64,000 nucleotides of DNA from Agapetus fuscipes (taxonomy: Eukaryota; Arthropoda; Insecta; Trichoptera; Glossosomatidae), in assembly GCA_951799405.1 (NCBI GenBank), contig OX637333.1, positions 9,981,960 to 10,045,959 on the forward strand. Reading direction: 5' to 3'. Positions 22,419 to 34,800 of this stretch are shown here, in pieces (position 1 is the stretch's first letter; every line of letters begins with the position of its first letter). Under the pieces are notes generated by a model. The model saw only the letters and a program-made list of their open reading frames with translations. It had not been told where the DNA came from and did not search any database. The position numbers were made by a program, and so were the translations under genes.

Positions 22419-23171
22419 TGTGTCCTTTTAAAAATAATACTATGATAAATTTTTCAGTGTTGTGGCTGAGCAGTCTAAAGCAGTCTAGCTGTTCTTGTTG
22501 TGTGTTGGAAAAAGAAAACAAATATCCATTTAATTCCAGATAGGTCTGCTGGATAACAACTATGGATATGGATGACATTTGGTGATAATTAATTTATTCA
22601 ATGAGTTATTAACTTATGATGTAAATAAGCTGAAAAAAAATCTGTAAACTACATTCTTCTCCAAAAAATTACTCACAGAAAAAGTTTTTTATTTCAACTG
22701 TAATAAGTGTGTGAAAAGAACATTTTATTCATTTACTTTAACACAATGTATAAAACATGTTACAAATACATGAGACATATGTTAACAATAGATGCTTATA
22801 AAAACCTACATAAATATTATTGCTGTACATTGTTGTATATGAATTGGATGCGTTCAAGGAGTTCGCTCTTGATAATCAATAATAATTGATCAGGCCTTTT
22901 GTCTTGCTCTCATAGAAAATATTCATGGAACAACCAATCACTCACAAGGATGAATGCCTGGTTAAGATGGGTCCGTCTCTTTAGTGATTATTTGAATCTG
23001 ATTAATGATTGGTGGGCTAAAGTGTCCAGGCATAGACTACACACTGACTTTACCTCCGAAACTTGGGTAATGACAAAAAAACAGAGACCAAAGTTACAAA
23101 ATTCGAAAACGAGGACTCTTACAACCATTAACGGTCCGGTGAGAGATAACAAGGGATAACAAGAGATAACA
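22419..23171. other. EIPR1 downstream region
   Basis: No coding exon or element recognised. A clear AATAAA-type polyadenylation site for EIPR1 was not pinned down. Confidence 0.45.
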
Positions 23172-23179
23172 AGGGTTAA

Positions 23180-23411
23180 CAGTGGCGAAGGGTGCCATAC
23201 AACTCGATTCCCATCGGTTTCCCATTTAAAATGAGGCAAAAATGATAATAATTGACTTGACTGCATGGTTTCAATGGGGAAAAAATATGTATTGTTTCTT
23301 TGGTTTTAAATGTATTTTTTTACTTTGTGCCTATATTTTTTAACTACTTTGTTGCCTCATTTTAAAAGGGAAGCCGATGGGAATCGAGTTGTATGGCACT
23401 CTTCGCCACTG
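23180..23411. mobile_element. 232-bp hAT-type MITE
   Basis: TIRs cagtggcgaag(g/a)gtgccat and beyond, matching over about 60 bases at each end. Flanks agggttaa (23172-23179) and agggataa (23412-23419) are an 8-base TSD with one difference. No coding sequence. Confidence 0.85.
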
Positions 23412-23419
23412 AGGGATAA

Positions 23420-24258
23420 TGATGTCGTCAATACAACAAAGAGCCAGATGTCATCAGTTTCATCAAAATAGGGCACCTATAGAGTGGGCTGGTCACATAA
23501 TTAGAATAAACAATGCAAATCCCATTAAGCGCATAACACTCTTAGCTGCATCTGCGTTGACTTTGGTTGACGTTGGTGGCTGAAGAGCCAAGAGGTGGAG
23601 AATCCTGGATTCAGTCAAGGCCCACCAAGGACTGTCAAGCTGCAAATACACTCAGGCAATCAACGATCCTCATTGCGTTTTTTACTAGTTTTCACACCTA
23701 TGCACATCCACCTTAACTTATCTATTGTTGATACCTTTATTTTTTGACAATGAACTCAGCACAAATTCAAATTTAGATTTTTTTCCTGGCAGGCAAACTA
23801 GCAGGGACTAGATTCCTTAGCAGCCAATAACAATGTATTTGCATGCATTTACCCTAGCAACCCAGGCGTTCAAAGTCACAATTTTGTCTATTTCAATTCA
23901 TGTGCGAACCACATTAGAAAAATAGCATTTGGGGTACATCTTCAACTCCCACTGTTTAGAATTGATGTTGGTTTTGGTAGTTAGAAATGTCTTAAGCAAG
24001 CTCCCTGAACGCATCAATAACTATGGGTTACGCAACATAAAATAATTCTTATAAAAAAGAAAATTTTACAGAACAATGTTTCATTCAATAAAAATAAGAA
24101 TACAGTGGTACACAATCACAATTGCCGACAACAGTCACTTCAAGAGACTTCTCAACTATGTTCATTGCAATCGGGCAGCACTGTAGATCTCTTCAGCTTT
24201 CTATAACATTTCAGTTTACATTTTTCTCAACGATACAAATGACTAGAACGTTAATCAG
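23420..24258. other. Intergenic, with a LINE remnant
   Basis: 23480-23690 has a decayed LINE C-terminal region (gagtgggctggtcacataat..., sequence coding for SQEVENPGFSQGPPRTVK). The rest is unrecognised. Confidence 0.5.
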
Positions 24259-24443
24259 TAAGGGCTTGTTGCACCAAACTCCAATCAGACGAAAATCAAA
24301 ATTAAGTGTGATTTCTCCCTTTCAAATCAAACAATTGATTGCACATAACGTAAGTCAGCTGATGTGAATCATATTCCCTGTTCAAATTCCATCACATTTT
24401 TACTAACTTTCGAGAAATATTTGACCGAGGTCCTTACCAGAAC

Positions 24444-24980
24444 TGTGGCAGCCCGATACAAATATCGGCGCCAACCTGAAGTTCCCTTTTCTACCACCAG
24501 GTGAAAAACGACCTGTGACGCCACGCCACGAAGCAAGCATCTCCTTCTTCCTCTTCCCTTTCCTACTCGGACCGCCGACCTGAGTAGACGTTCCGTCACG
24601 CCCTGATCAACCGTCCATCTTGTCTTTTGTATTCCATCTAACCTGGTGTTGAGAATTCTCTATCCGTTCCAACACCAGTGTTACGCTTAATTGTTCACCC
24701 ATTTATTTGTAGTGTCTCTAACATTAATTAATCAGATATTAATTAACTATTCACCAGTGTAACTTTCTCATAAATAAATGTTGATGTGTTTCGTGAACTG
24801 CATTCAAGTGTTTCCTTTTCTATCAAATTCCAATCTTATCTTTCAGAACACGCGAGTCAATTTAGAACAGTAAATGACAGTGATAACTATCTGAAAGTGG
24901 TGACCTCACTTTCGATGGCTATGGCATCATCTCTCATAGCCATCCACCACGGTAAATGATCACATATCATTTACTTTTAA
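24444..24980 (+). repeat. 5' LTR of copy 1
   Basis: Starts tgtggcagcccgatacaaat and ends catttacttttaa. It contains an inverted pair gatggctatg/catagccatc near its 3' part. Confidence 0.9.
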
Positions 24981-26135
24981 AGTGGTGAACCCGACGTGGG
25001 CTAGGTTTAAAAGCTATTATTGTGGGCATAGTAGCACCTAGACAAAGTGTGAAAATTTGATTTTTTTTTTGGAAATATTTCATCATAATATAAAAGCAAG
25101 ATGGACGGTCAGGGCGTGGCAAGCGATGACTCATTCGTTATCGCTTGCAAGGTGGCGGACCCGCGCGTCCCTCGCAACCCGCGCGTCTCGCGTTGCACAT
25201 TCCAACTGCGCTGAGCGAAATTTGACACCTCGGACCCGCGTGTCAAAATTCCCAGCCAGAGAAGCATTCACGACATTAGACCCCGCACCCCGCCACACCA
25301 CAAAAATAAGTTACACAACATACATCACCAATCAACATGCAAGAATGGACAACACCCAAATGAACCAAACCAGGCAATCTACACAACATCTGCAACAACC
25401 ACTTTCCACTAACCAACCTGCGTCGGGATGGCCCTGGAAAGTTAGTTAGCCAACATGAGGACAACTTATCTACTGAGCAAGACCTTCACCCCACAAACAC
25501 AGACACACTTACTGCTGCAGTGCCAACTCATGTGCACGCCAGTACCACGTTCATCTCTCATCACCGATCCATAGTATCGGAGCAGACTAATGGACTGTCT
25601 TCACACACCAACTGTCTCTGTTGCCGCCAGAGACGGTGCAACCAACAACCAACCACCCGAAGTCACGGTTGTTGACCAAAGGTTTTTCCTCTTCTCACAT
25701 GAGATAGATTATCATTGTGTCCTGACTCAATAGAACACTAGCATCTTACATTCTCGTACTGAGAAATGTTGACTCTTCCCTGATGTGTGTATAATCATTT
25801 TACAGAAGTTATCTAAATCTTGATTGCATCCTTGTATAATCATCTTGCAGAAGTTATCCAAGTCCTTCTTCTGTCCTGGTTGTGATACAATCATCCTGCA
25901 TCAAGTGTTATCTTCTTATTCTAGATTTTCTTGTTTGTTTGCCCGCCTTACCAGGTTGCTTTCAACAAGAACCCGCAAGGCGACCTGTCATCTGATGCCA
26001 ATAGTCATCAGGTGAAGGAGCCTGCACCACCATCATCTTGCATGATCTCCAGTCCATCATTCCATGGCACCTAGTCCTGGATGAGGATTCGGAAACTTCT
26101 TCTGTATCGCGACTTCATCGCTGGCAAGGGGGTAC

Positions 26136-26672
26136 TGTGGCAGCCCGATACAAATATCGGCGCCAACCTGAAGTTCCCTTTTCTACCACCAGGTGAAGAA
26201 CGACCTGTGACGCCACGCCACGAAGCAAGCATCTCCTTCTTCCTCTTCCCTTTCCTACTCGGACCGCCGACCTGAGTAGACGTTCCGTCACGCCCTGATC
26301 AACCGTCCATCTTGTCTTTTGTATTCCATCTAACCTGGTGTTGAGAATTCTCTATCCGTTCCAACACCAGTGTTACGCTTAATTGTTCACCCATTTATTT
26401 GTAGTGTCTCTAACATTAATTAATCAGATATTAATTAACTATTCACCAGTGTAACTTTCTCATAAATAAATGTCGATGTGTTTCGTGAACTGCATTCAAG
26501 TGTTTCCTTTTCTATCAAATTCCAATCTCATCTTTCAGAACACGCGAGTCAATTTAGAACAGTAAATGACAGTGATAACTATCTGAAAGTGGTGACCTCA
26601 CTTTCGATGGCTATGGCATCATCTCTCATAGCCATCCACCACGGTAAATGATCACATATCATTTACTTTTAA
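26136..26672 (+). repeat. 3' LTR of copy 1
   Basis: Same length as the 5' LTR with only a few substitutions, so the insertion is recent relative to most repeats here. Confidence 0.9.
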
Positions 26673-26739
26673 AGAACTAAGCAATCAAATTTGATGTTTC
26701 AATTCAATATTGATTGGAGGTTGGTGCAACAGGCCCTAA

Positions 26740-28364
26740 GTAAACAGAAGACTAGAAAGTAAGTATAAACAAATGACTAGAAAGTAAATAAGTAAGTTAA
26801 CAAAAGTAATATTTAATAAAGAAAAGAAATTATTCTAAAGTTTGGGAACATCTTCTCTGTGTATCAAAAAATTGTAATTTGAAGAAGTTCAGTACAAAAT
26901 TAAATATATTACATTCAGTGTTATTGTCTATAGCTATAAGTTTTTCATTGTTTGCAAACCAATTTTTTTTTTTCATGTTGGCAGTTGATACTGGAGAGTT
27001 GCTTGCCAAAATCTGTTACCGTGGTCTATTGGAACTGGAGTTTCCAGATGTTTTGCCTATGTCAGTGTGATAATGATGTGATGTAATTTGGATGAAACTG
27101 TCGCAGCCATTTCACACAAGATGCATTCTACCGGGTTTGCTTATGGCTCTTTCTATCTGGTACCGAGTCGGAAGTCAGTAGTGTATGGAGATGTATGATA
27201 GCTTACACACAGACCACAGTTCGTCCGTTAATCCATAGAAAATCCAGGCAGAATACGTTGTGTGTGAAAAGGCTATTATGAAGATATTAAAACGTCCCGA
27301 TGCTTCAGCTCCGATAGACAATAATTGGAACAGATCCCGGAAACCAACTTTCCAACTTGATTGATTTATACAAAAACAGCGCTCACCAAGTAAATCAGCC
27401 TAATATTTATTATTTTACTTAGCGAGTGGCAGTGCTAGTGTCCAGGGCCGGCGCTAAAGTAGGGTGCGGTTGGGCGACTACCCAGAGCGCTAGATTATAT
27501 AAGGGCGCCGCAGGCACCCCTTTATATCCTTTTCGTATAGATTTGAATGGTAGATAGGGGGCCTTAGAAATCTCGCCCAGGGTGCTGGTAGTGCTAAAAA
27601 TGGCACTGCTAGTGCCCCCTGTACAGGGGTGTTATTGGTGATTCCTTTCCATTGTTTATTTCACCTAGATTAGTACTCTGCCTCAATCCTTCTATAGCAT
27701 TCACATATAATATAATGGACCCAAAACTAGCTTACAGCATGTAAGGTAAAACACAACATAATACTTAATAATCATTTGTTGTCTTGCTTTCTACATCTTG
27801 CTCTTCAACACCCAATAATTACACGTACTATGAAGTCTTTTTTAATTTAAAGTTGACAAATTTATCAACCAAAGCAATTAAAGTGCGTGCGCACAATATC
27901 CGTGTAAAGGTAGAACGAAAGTGACTTTTTTTTGCGGAGAAATTTCTAACTTCTCTCACACGTCTGTTTAGAGTAAAGTCACACTGGAAGCATCTTTGTT
28001 CTCTTTCTAACAAAGGACGATTTGTATTGAGGTATGTTGAAACAGGAATATTTGCATTAAAATAGTTGTGGGTCAATTTATATTATTATATGTCAGTGGA
28101 CCAGGTTATTACTTTGTATCATGGAAGTACAATAAGATGCTCCTAAGAGGGACCGAAAATGCAGGTTAGGAAAAACTGGAAAAAATAGAAAAACCATGAC
28201 ACCCTGCTGTAAAATGTCCTATGCTCTTGAAGAAAATACATCATGTAACGGTACTCTAAAGATGTCAACAATTCATCATCATCATCAACATCATCTATTC
28301 TTCTATCTATATAGATTGCATCACACTTTTCATACCTTCCTCCTGTTACATATGAGAACTGTGA
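26740..28364. other. Intergenic and MAPK15 3' region
   Basis: No coding exon. A SINE-1 tail scrap (aaaaacagcgctcaccaag) lies at 27372-27390 and a hAT-like end (cagggccggcgctaaag) near 27443 has no clear partner. Confidence 0.5.
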
Positions 28365-28872
28365 CTACCTAATATTAGCACGGATATCCATGAGGGCGCT
28401 CACCGTGACCACTCCATACTTCTGGCTAAACTTGCTGAAGGCTGTTCCGTCACACGAGGTGTTGGTAGTTGCCGATGCCCCGCTGAAGGAGCCGTTTCTC
28501 TTGACCTTGACCAGGCTCTTGCTGTAGCTGTCCTCTGACATGGAGCGCACAACCTTACCCTTGGGCTGACTGTTGTTGCACTCGTCCAAGGAATAGTTCT
28601 TCCGCAGGGGATTTCTGCTCTCGCTGGGCTTGTGCTTGTATATCTTCTCTGATGTGTGTGGTGGCTTGTTACTGGTGTTGGAGATATGGGGCTGGATGCT
28701 GCTGAGTTTGGTGTGCGCGTACTGGGAGATGATGTGTGAGAGGGAAGGGTGGTGCTTGTCAGGCTTGGGGAGGTGTGGGTGGGAGGAGGTACGGGCTGCC
28801 CTGGAGGGGGGAGGCGCCCCCGCAGTCTTGTGATCCAGCGGAGCTGACTCGCTCCCTGCACTGGCTGAGATT
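28365..28872 (-). CDS. MAPK15: MAPK15 coding exon 7 and stop
   Basis: Residues 383-551: a disordered basic tail rich in Ser, Pro, His and Lys (for example [16 protein letters not shown]), a possible regulatory region. It ends [21 protein letters not shown]. An internal gtgagc at about 28400 could serve as a donor, but the frame continues through the family-like C-terminus, so the stop here is preferred. Confidence 0.9.
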
Positions 28873-31800
28873 CTGCTCAAAGTGCATCAAAGTAAATAAA
28901 TTTGACACTGTTGTTATGATTATTAGTGTAGGATAATTATTATTGCAACTAGGGGTTCCGCCCCTGGCTGCTATGTAGCCCAACTCCTTAACATTTGGCA
29001 ATGTGTATATTGCACATAGTTTTCTTGCATTAAACTTTGTTATATTATAAAACATGTAAAATAAAAAATGCAGTTTTTGTCTTTTAACAAAAGAAAAAAA
29101 CTAACAGCAAATAAAAAAAAAACAGAACCGGTTTTAATTTGCTCCATCATAATCCTTGACTTATATGTTGGTATGAGGCTGACCATCCAAACTGTTAAAA
29201 AATGTTGCACTTTGCCAATGTCACCCAATAAAAGAAGAGCCTGTATGAAGAAGGTTATGACTCTGGAGGAAATGAAAGAAGTATGTAAGGACAGAAAGAA
29301 ATAGCGGTTGATCTGTAATGTTGGCGGCTAGGGTTTATTAAATTAGAATTTGTTTTGTTTTTAGTTTTGATGTCTATAGGTACATATTATTATTTGTTGA
29401 TTTAAGAAATGTAATTTGTCGTGTGTGTTCCTTGACTTATAGGTTGGTATGCGGCTGACCACCCATACTGTAAAAAATGGTTCACTTTGCCAATGTCACT
29501 CCTGTTTCAGGGAAGCTCGGCAAGAGTTGCAGGGCTTATGTTCATTTGAGATTGGGTTTTTATATAGTAGGTCCACATGCGGCATGTGTTAGCGCGAAAT
29601 TATACATGTCTGCTTGTGGGAATGCATTTAATATAAATCTTAAATGATATAAAATATCTTTGCAGCTTAGATTAGATTAGACCCCTGTTCTAGGGAAGGT
29701 TGGCAAAAGTTACGGGAAAAAGTTTGTTTGTGGGCATGCATTGTGTATGAGCTTTGAATCTTTATATTTCCTTGCAACTAAGATTATAGACCTCTGTGTC
29801 AGGGAAGGTTGGCAAAAATTGTAGGGCTTATGTTCATTTGAGGTTTGGATTTTATTTGTAAGTACGCATTCAGCATTTGTATGCGCGAAATACACTTGTT
29901 GGTTTGTGGGCATACATCTGAGAGCTTTAAATGAATATATTATCCTTGCAACTTAGATTATATATTATAGATTATATTATAGTATCTGTACACCGACATA
30001 ATATCCTTAGATTGGGTTTTTATGCTGTCCATATGGGGCATGTGTAAGCGCGAACTTATACGTATCTGCTTGTGGGAATGCATTTAATATGAATTTCAGA
30101 TGTAACATAGCGTTGCAACTTAGATTACAGATTTAAATCCATTTTTATTTTGTTTGTTTTTTTTTTTTTTTAATTTGCATCAAATAAAAGAAAATATCCC
30201 TTGTATAATTTTTTTTTCTGAACAAAAAAACTACTATATCATTAATTGATGAGGCATTCACTTTGTAACCTTTCATTTTTAAAAAATTAAAATAAAAAAA
30301 AAAAACAAATTGTATAAGGTTACGGGACGAGTAAAATTTAATAATGTACGACCGGTTTCGGAAACAATGTTTCCATCGTCAGGTACAAAATATTACTGAC
30401 TAAATAAAATATAAATTAGTGCATCATTATTTTAAGTACTGGGTGCTACCGCTAGCATCGCCAAGAACCAGAATCTTTCAAAAAATGTTCGACTGGCGGT
30501 GCACGGTGGTATACTAGTGCCTACTCTGATATTTTGAAGGAAGCGCAGATAACGCCGATATTAAAGAAACCAAATCTCGATCCTAATGATCCCTCCAATT
30601 TCAGGCCGGTGTCGAATTTGCCGTTTTTGTCCAAGGTGCTGGAGCGTATTGTCTCTAACCGGCTGGTATCTTATCTGAGTGATAACAACCTGATGCCGAG
30701 AAGGCAATCAGCCTATAGCCCAGATAGCAGGTCAGTTTGCTGCAAGTTTGATTTGTACTTAAATTTATATTGTCATGTCAAATATGACAAAATAAGTTTG
30801 TTGCAATATTGCTGCAACGTTGTGCTCACAGCATTATATTTTTTCTTTATGTTTCCTGCCTGCATAGTGCATTTTAACCGCCATAACGTCTGTCAACTGT
30901 CAAGCCGGCTTGCGTTTCAACTCTGACAATTCTTCCCCTCGAAATCGTCAATTTTCAAGGTAATTATACATTAAATTGAAAAAAAATCATTTTTAGCGTG
31001 TTCCTTAGTTCATAAACTATTTAACAGTATATAATTTGTAGCAAGTTCTATGTTTTTTAGTACTTTTTTTGTATACAAAATAACAATGGTTTGAACATAC
31101 ACAGGATTTTGAGGTAATTTTTAACAGCCTTACTATTTTATTTTTTCAGATGTCTTACTCTATTCGAGAGATTAATATGTGTTTGAATGGAAATGCATCA
31201 GATGTAGAACTTGAAGATGAAGATGACGAAATTACAACCTGGTGGGAGCCAAGGATCGAAAACGGTGACCAGGAGATGGCTGCAGACGAGTTGAGCCAGA
31301 TAATTGGGATGCCCATTGAAATAAACGTTAGTATTTTATTTTTTTATTTATCTATTAAAAAATCCTCATTTTATTCAAAATATATCTCAACAAATTAGCT
31401 ATAAATCGGTACCTTTAAACTCGTATCTTTATAATTAATCACAGATTGTACTGCATTGACATTGACTGAAGTCCTCTAAAATAGGTTTTCTATGGTTCCA
31501 ATTTCTATTTTATTTGTGGATGATATTATAAACGTAACTATTTATTTCTTTTCAGGCACCTAGTGATGTTGACCAGGAGGAAGAAGCAAATGCGGTGGAA
31601 GGTGATGGACAACACCAGGCCCATTCGTTGTGGACAGAAGTACGCTGGCGACACCGTGACTTGGATATCCCCGACACAACGTGCACTGCCAGTTTTTTAC
31701 AATCCATTAAAATTTTAACGTCACTGGAATATTTTCAATTATTTGTAGATGACGCAATAATTGAAAATATGGTTCAGCAGCCCAATTTTTATTCATCACA

Positions 31801-34800
31801 ATCGGACGGCGGACAGTGAGAAGACCACGTTCAAGATGGCTGGATGGAGTGGTGGCGGATAGCCGTGCAGTGGGAATGTGGGACTGGAGGAGGAAGACGT
31901 TGGATAGACAGCGCTGGCAGCGGTTGCTGAGGGAGGTCGTGCCAGTGATGATGATGATGTGACTATTATAAAACTTTGTTACTACTATAAGCAAACTGTA
32001 AATGAAATAAAATAAAAATATTTCATCTTTTTATTCTAATTTTGTTTTTTTAAATATTATAATAATATCAAAAAATGTATATAATTTGCAGAAGCAAACA
32101 TTTTGCAAGTTTGTCATGACAACCTTACGGGAACTTTGTTATGACAAAGTTTCTGCAAGCTTGTTGCTGGGAAACTAGAAAGTTTGATTAAAACTTGCCT
32201 CAAGTGTATATACTTGCCATGGTGAACTTGCAGCAAGCCTTCACTTTTGACACATCAAACTTGTTGCAAGTCAGATACAAGTTTAAAATGCTATCTGGGA
32301 GGAAATATCATTCAACTGAAACAGGTTTGTTGACCGTGGTCTCAGATCTGATATCGGCAGTGGATTGCGGGAATCTTGCGCTCCTAGCTCTTCTGGACAT
32401 GAGCGCGGCTTTTGACACCGTATGTCATGATATCTTGATAAAGAGGTTGGAGGATACGTACGGCTTGAGAGATAAGGCTCTGGCGTGGTTCACCTCCTAT
32501 TTGGCGGATCGCAAGCAGGTTGTGCGTACTTGTGACTGTGTCTCACCTTCCTATTCGCTGATCTCCGGGGTGCCGCAGGGGTCTGTGCTGGGACCGATCC
32601 TGCTCATTTTATACACGGCCGACATTGAGAGCATAGTCGAAAAATGGAGCCTAACTACACATGCATATGCAGATGACTGGCAGATTTACTCTCAGTGTCG
32701 ACCACACATGGCAGGAGCTCTCAGTAACAGGGTGGCAGCTTGCATTGCGGAGATCGGTGAATGGATGACAAACAATGGCCTGATCCTTAACATGGGTAAG
32801 ACGGAAATTATGTGGGCGGCTACGTCCAGGCGTGATCATCTCCTGACAACACGCGCACCACTCTCCATTGGGGGACAGCTGATTCAGCCGTCGTATTCAG
32901 TGAGACTTCTAGGAGTCACACTGGATCGGAACCTCACAATGGGAGAACAGTTGAATAGCACGGTATCCTCCTCGTTTTTTGAACTTCGCCAGATAAAGGC
33001 AATCAGGAGATGTTTACCATCAGGGGCGGTCAAAACCCTGGTTAACGCTTTTGTGATGTCTCGGGTTGACTATTGCTCAACGCTGTATATAGGTCAGCCG
33101 AAAAAACAGTTCAGCCGGCTTCAATCTGTGCTGAACTCTGCAGCAAGACTCATATTCGGGATGTCTAAATTTAACCATATTACTCCATTGTTGAAAAAAC
33201 TGCATTGGCTTCGTTTTCCGGAGAGGGTGGTCTACCGTGTTTGTCTGATGGTTTACAAAGCTGTCAATGGTATGGCTCCTTCATACTTGTCTGACATGTT
33301 CTCACGTGTTGAGATAGATTTGAGACGCCAAACTCTCAGATCTGCGGAGTGTGGGGTGGTTGACTTAGTCCAGCCGTCACGTCAGACACGCACTAATTTT
33401 GGGGACCGTGCTTTCCGGTTTGCGGGCCCAATGGAGTGGAACAGACTACCACCTAATGTGAGGAAGGCAGAAACTGTTGGTGTCTTTAAAGGAGCACTAA
33501 AGACGCATCTTTACAAAAAGTCTTATCCGTGATTTGAGGGGGCCCTTGAGGTGTGACGCACACAAAAACGGCGCTCTTTTATTATGTGTACCTTATAAAT
33601 AAATTATCCTTGTATATATATAAATATATGGAAGTGAAGCCTGGACGGTGAGTGAAAGTGAGATTAGTAAAGTCCATACAGTAGAAATGGACTACTTAAG
33701 AAGTATGATTGGGAAAAGACGGAGTGATAGGGTGAGGAATGATTTTGTTAGAGAGGAATGTGGTGTGAGAGAAAGTGTGAAAGTAAAAATTAAAAGAAGT
33801 ATGCTTAGATGGTTTGGACATTTGGAGAGAATGAATGAGGAAAGACTGACGAAGAAAGTATATGCTGCGAGAATTGATGGATGTCGTGGAAGAGGAAGAC
33901 CGAGAAAGGTATGGATGGACCAAATTTTCGAAATAGCGAATGAATGGGATATCCAGAGTCATAATAAAAGGAGAGCTTGTATGAAAAAGGTTATGGCTCT
34001 GGATGAAATGAAATAAGTATGCAAGGATCGAAAGAAATGGCGGTTGATCTGTAATGCTGGCGGTTAAAGCTGAGGCTTTTAAATTAAAATAATATGTGTT
34101 GTAGTTTTTTCATTTTTTACTGTTTAATTGCTTAGAATTTATTTGTTTTATATATTTGATTGTATTAATTGCTTGTACTCCTTGACTGATAGGTTGGTAT
34201 GCGGCTGACCACCCATACTGTAAAAAATGGTTCACTTTGCCAATGTCACCCCTGCTTCAGGGAAGGTCGGCAAGAGTTGCAGGGCTTATGTTCATTTGAG
34301 ATTGGGGTTTTTATATTGTAGGTCCACATGCAGCATGTGTAAGCGCGAAATTATGCATGTCTGCTTGTGGGAATGCATTTAATATGAATCTCAAATGATA
34401 CATATCTTTGCAGCTTAGATTTAGATTTAGATTTTAGGACTAGTGGTGGGTGGGAGGGGTGAGGAAGGGAACAGAGCGCTGGGATCACTGGTGACAGATT
34501 TGTTGTTATTATTTCTTGGAAACAAGGTCAGTAGAGGAGATGGATTAGGAATCGAAAAGTTATTTAGTAAGGAATTGACCATGGAGTTATAATATAGGGG
34601 AGCGGTAACTAAAGTACTGAATTGGTTCATACTTTTTCCCTGTTGCGCTCCTCATGTGTCAAACGTTGCAAAGGTACCCCGAATGTACGGCGGCAACAAT
34701 TACAAATATAACGCATTAAATATCACAATGGTTATAATGAAATGAGTGATAAAATTAAAATAAGATTATACACTTTGAAAATATAAAATACTGGCATCAA

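Larger units (their letters stand above)
24444..26672 (+). mobile_element. Non-autonomous LTR retrotransposon, copy 1
   Basis: Two 537-bp LTRs (24444-24980, 26136-26672), nearly identical, beginning TGTGGCAGCC. The TSD agaac is exact at 24439-24443 and 26673-26677. A primer-binding-site-like tggtgaacccgacgtggg follows the 5' LTR at 24983-25000, and a purine tract aagggggtac precedes the 3' LTR. The 1155-bp interior has no gag or pol. A frame at 25085-25449 is partly kept in copy 2. The orientation is inferred from the PBS. The superfamily (BEL/Pao or Gypsy) is not determined. Confidence 0.9.
24262..26736. mobile_element. Harbinger-type MITE interrupted by LTR element
   Basis: TIRs gggcttgttgcaccaaactcc (left) and, read inward from the right, gggcctgttgcaccaacctcc. 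Flanks are taa at 24259-24261 and 26737-26739, the TWA target of PIF/Harbinger. Without the LTR insertion the MITE is about 240 bp. Confidence 0.75.
30525..33627 (+). mobile_element. CR1-like LINE, 5' truncated, inserted in LA copy 1
   Basis: RT begins at [17 protein letters not shown] (30525) and, after a 1.58-kb insertion, runs to 33532. The 3' UTR is short: gggggcccttgaggtgtgac then acacaaaaacggcgctc, ending in an AT-rich tail. This 3' phrase is shared with SINE-1. Confidence 0.85.
30437..34437 (+). mobile_element. LA LINE copy 1, split by a CR1-like LINE
   Basis: 30437-30524 codes for [20 protein letters not shown] up to VPTL. The frame resumes at 33628 with [20 protein letters not shown] and continues to 34016. 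The LA tail follows at 34180-34437. Penelope sequence flanks both sides (attttaag left, attttag right), giving a near-TSD. Confidence 0.85.

Noticed and set aside
27433..27610. hAT element starting cagggccggcgc
   Set aside because: A matching right TIR and an 8-base duplication could not be found.
27828..28076. 82-codon frame on - downstream of MAPK15
   Set aside because: No family wording, AT-rich codon use, no splice link to exon 7, and exon 7 already has the family C-terminus.
28380..28405. Donor gtgagc inside MAPK15 exon 7 implying further exons
   Set aside because: The frame past it reads VSALMDIR, similar to the end of vertebrate MAPK15, and no downstream exon was found.
32195..32299. 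ATG start of the LINE RT at 32195
   Set aside because: These codons lie in the inserted TIR element; the RT frame is entered at 32300 only by chance continuity.
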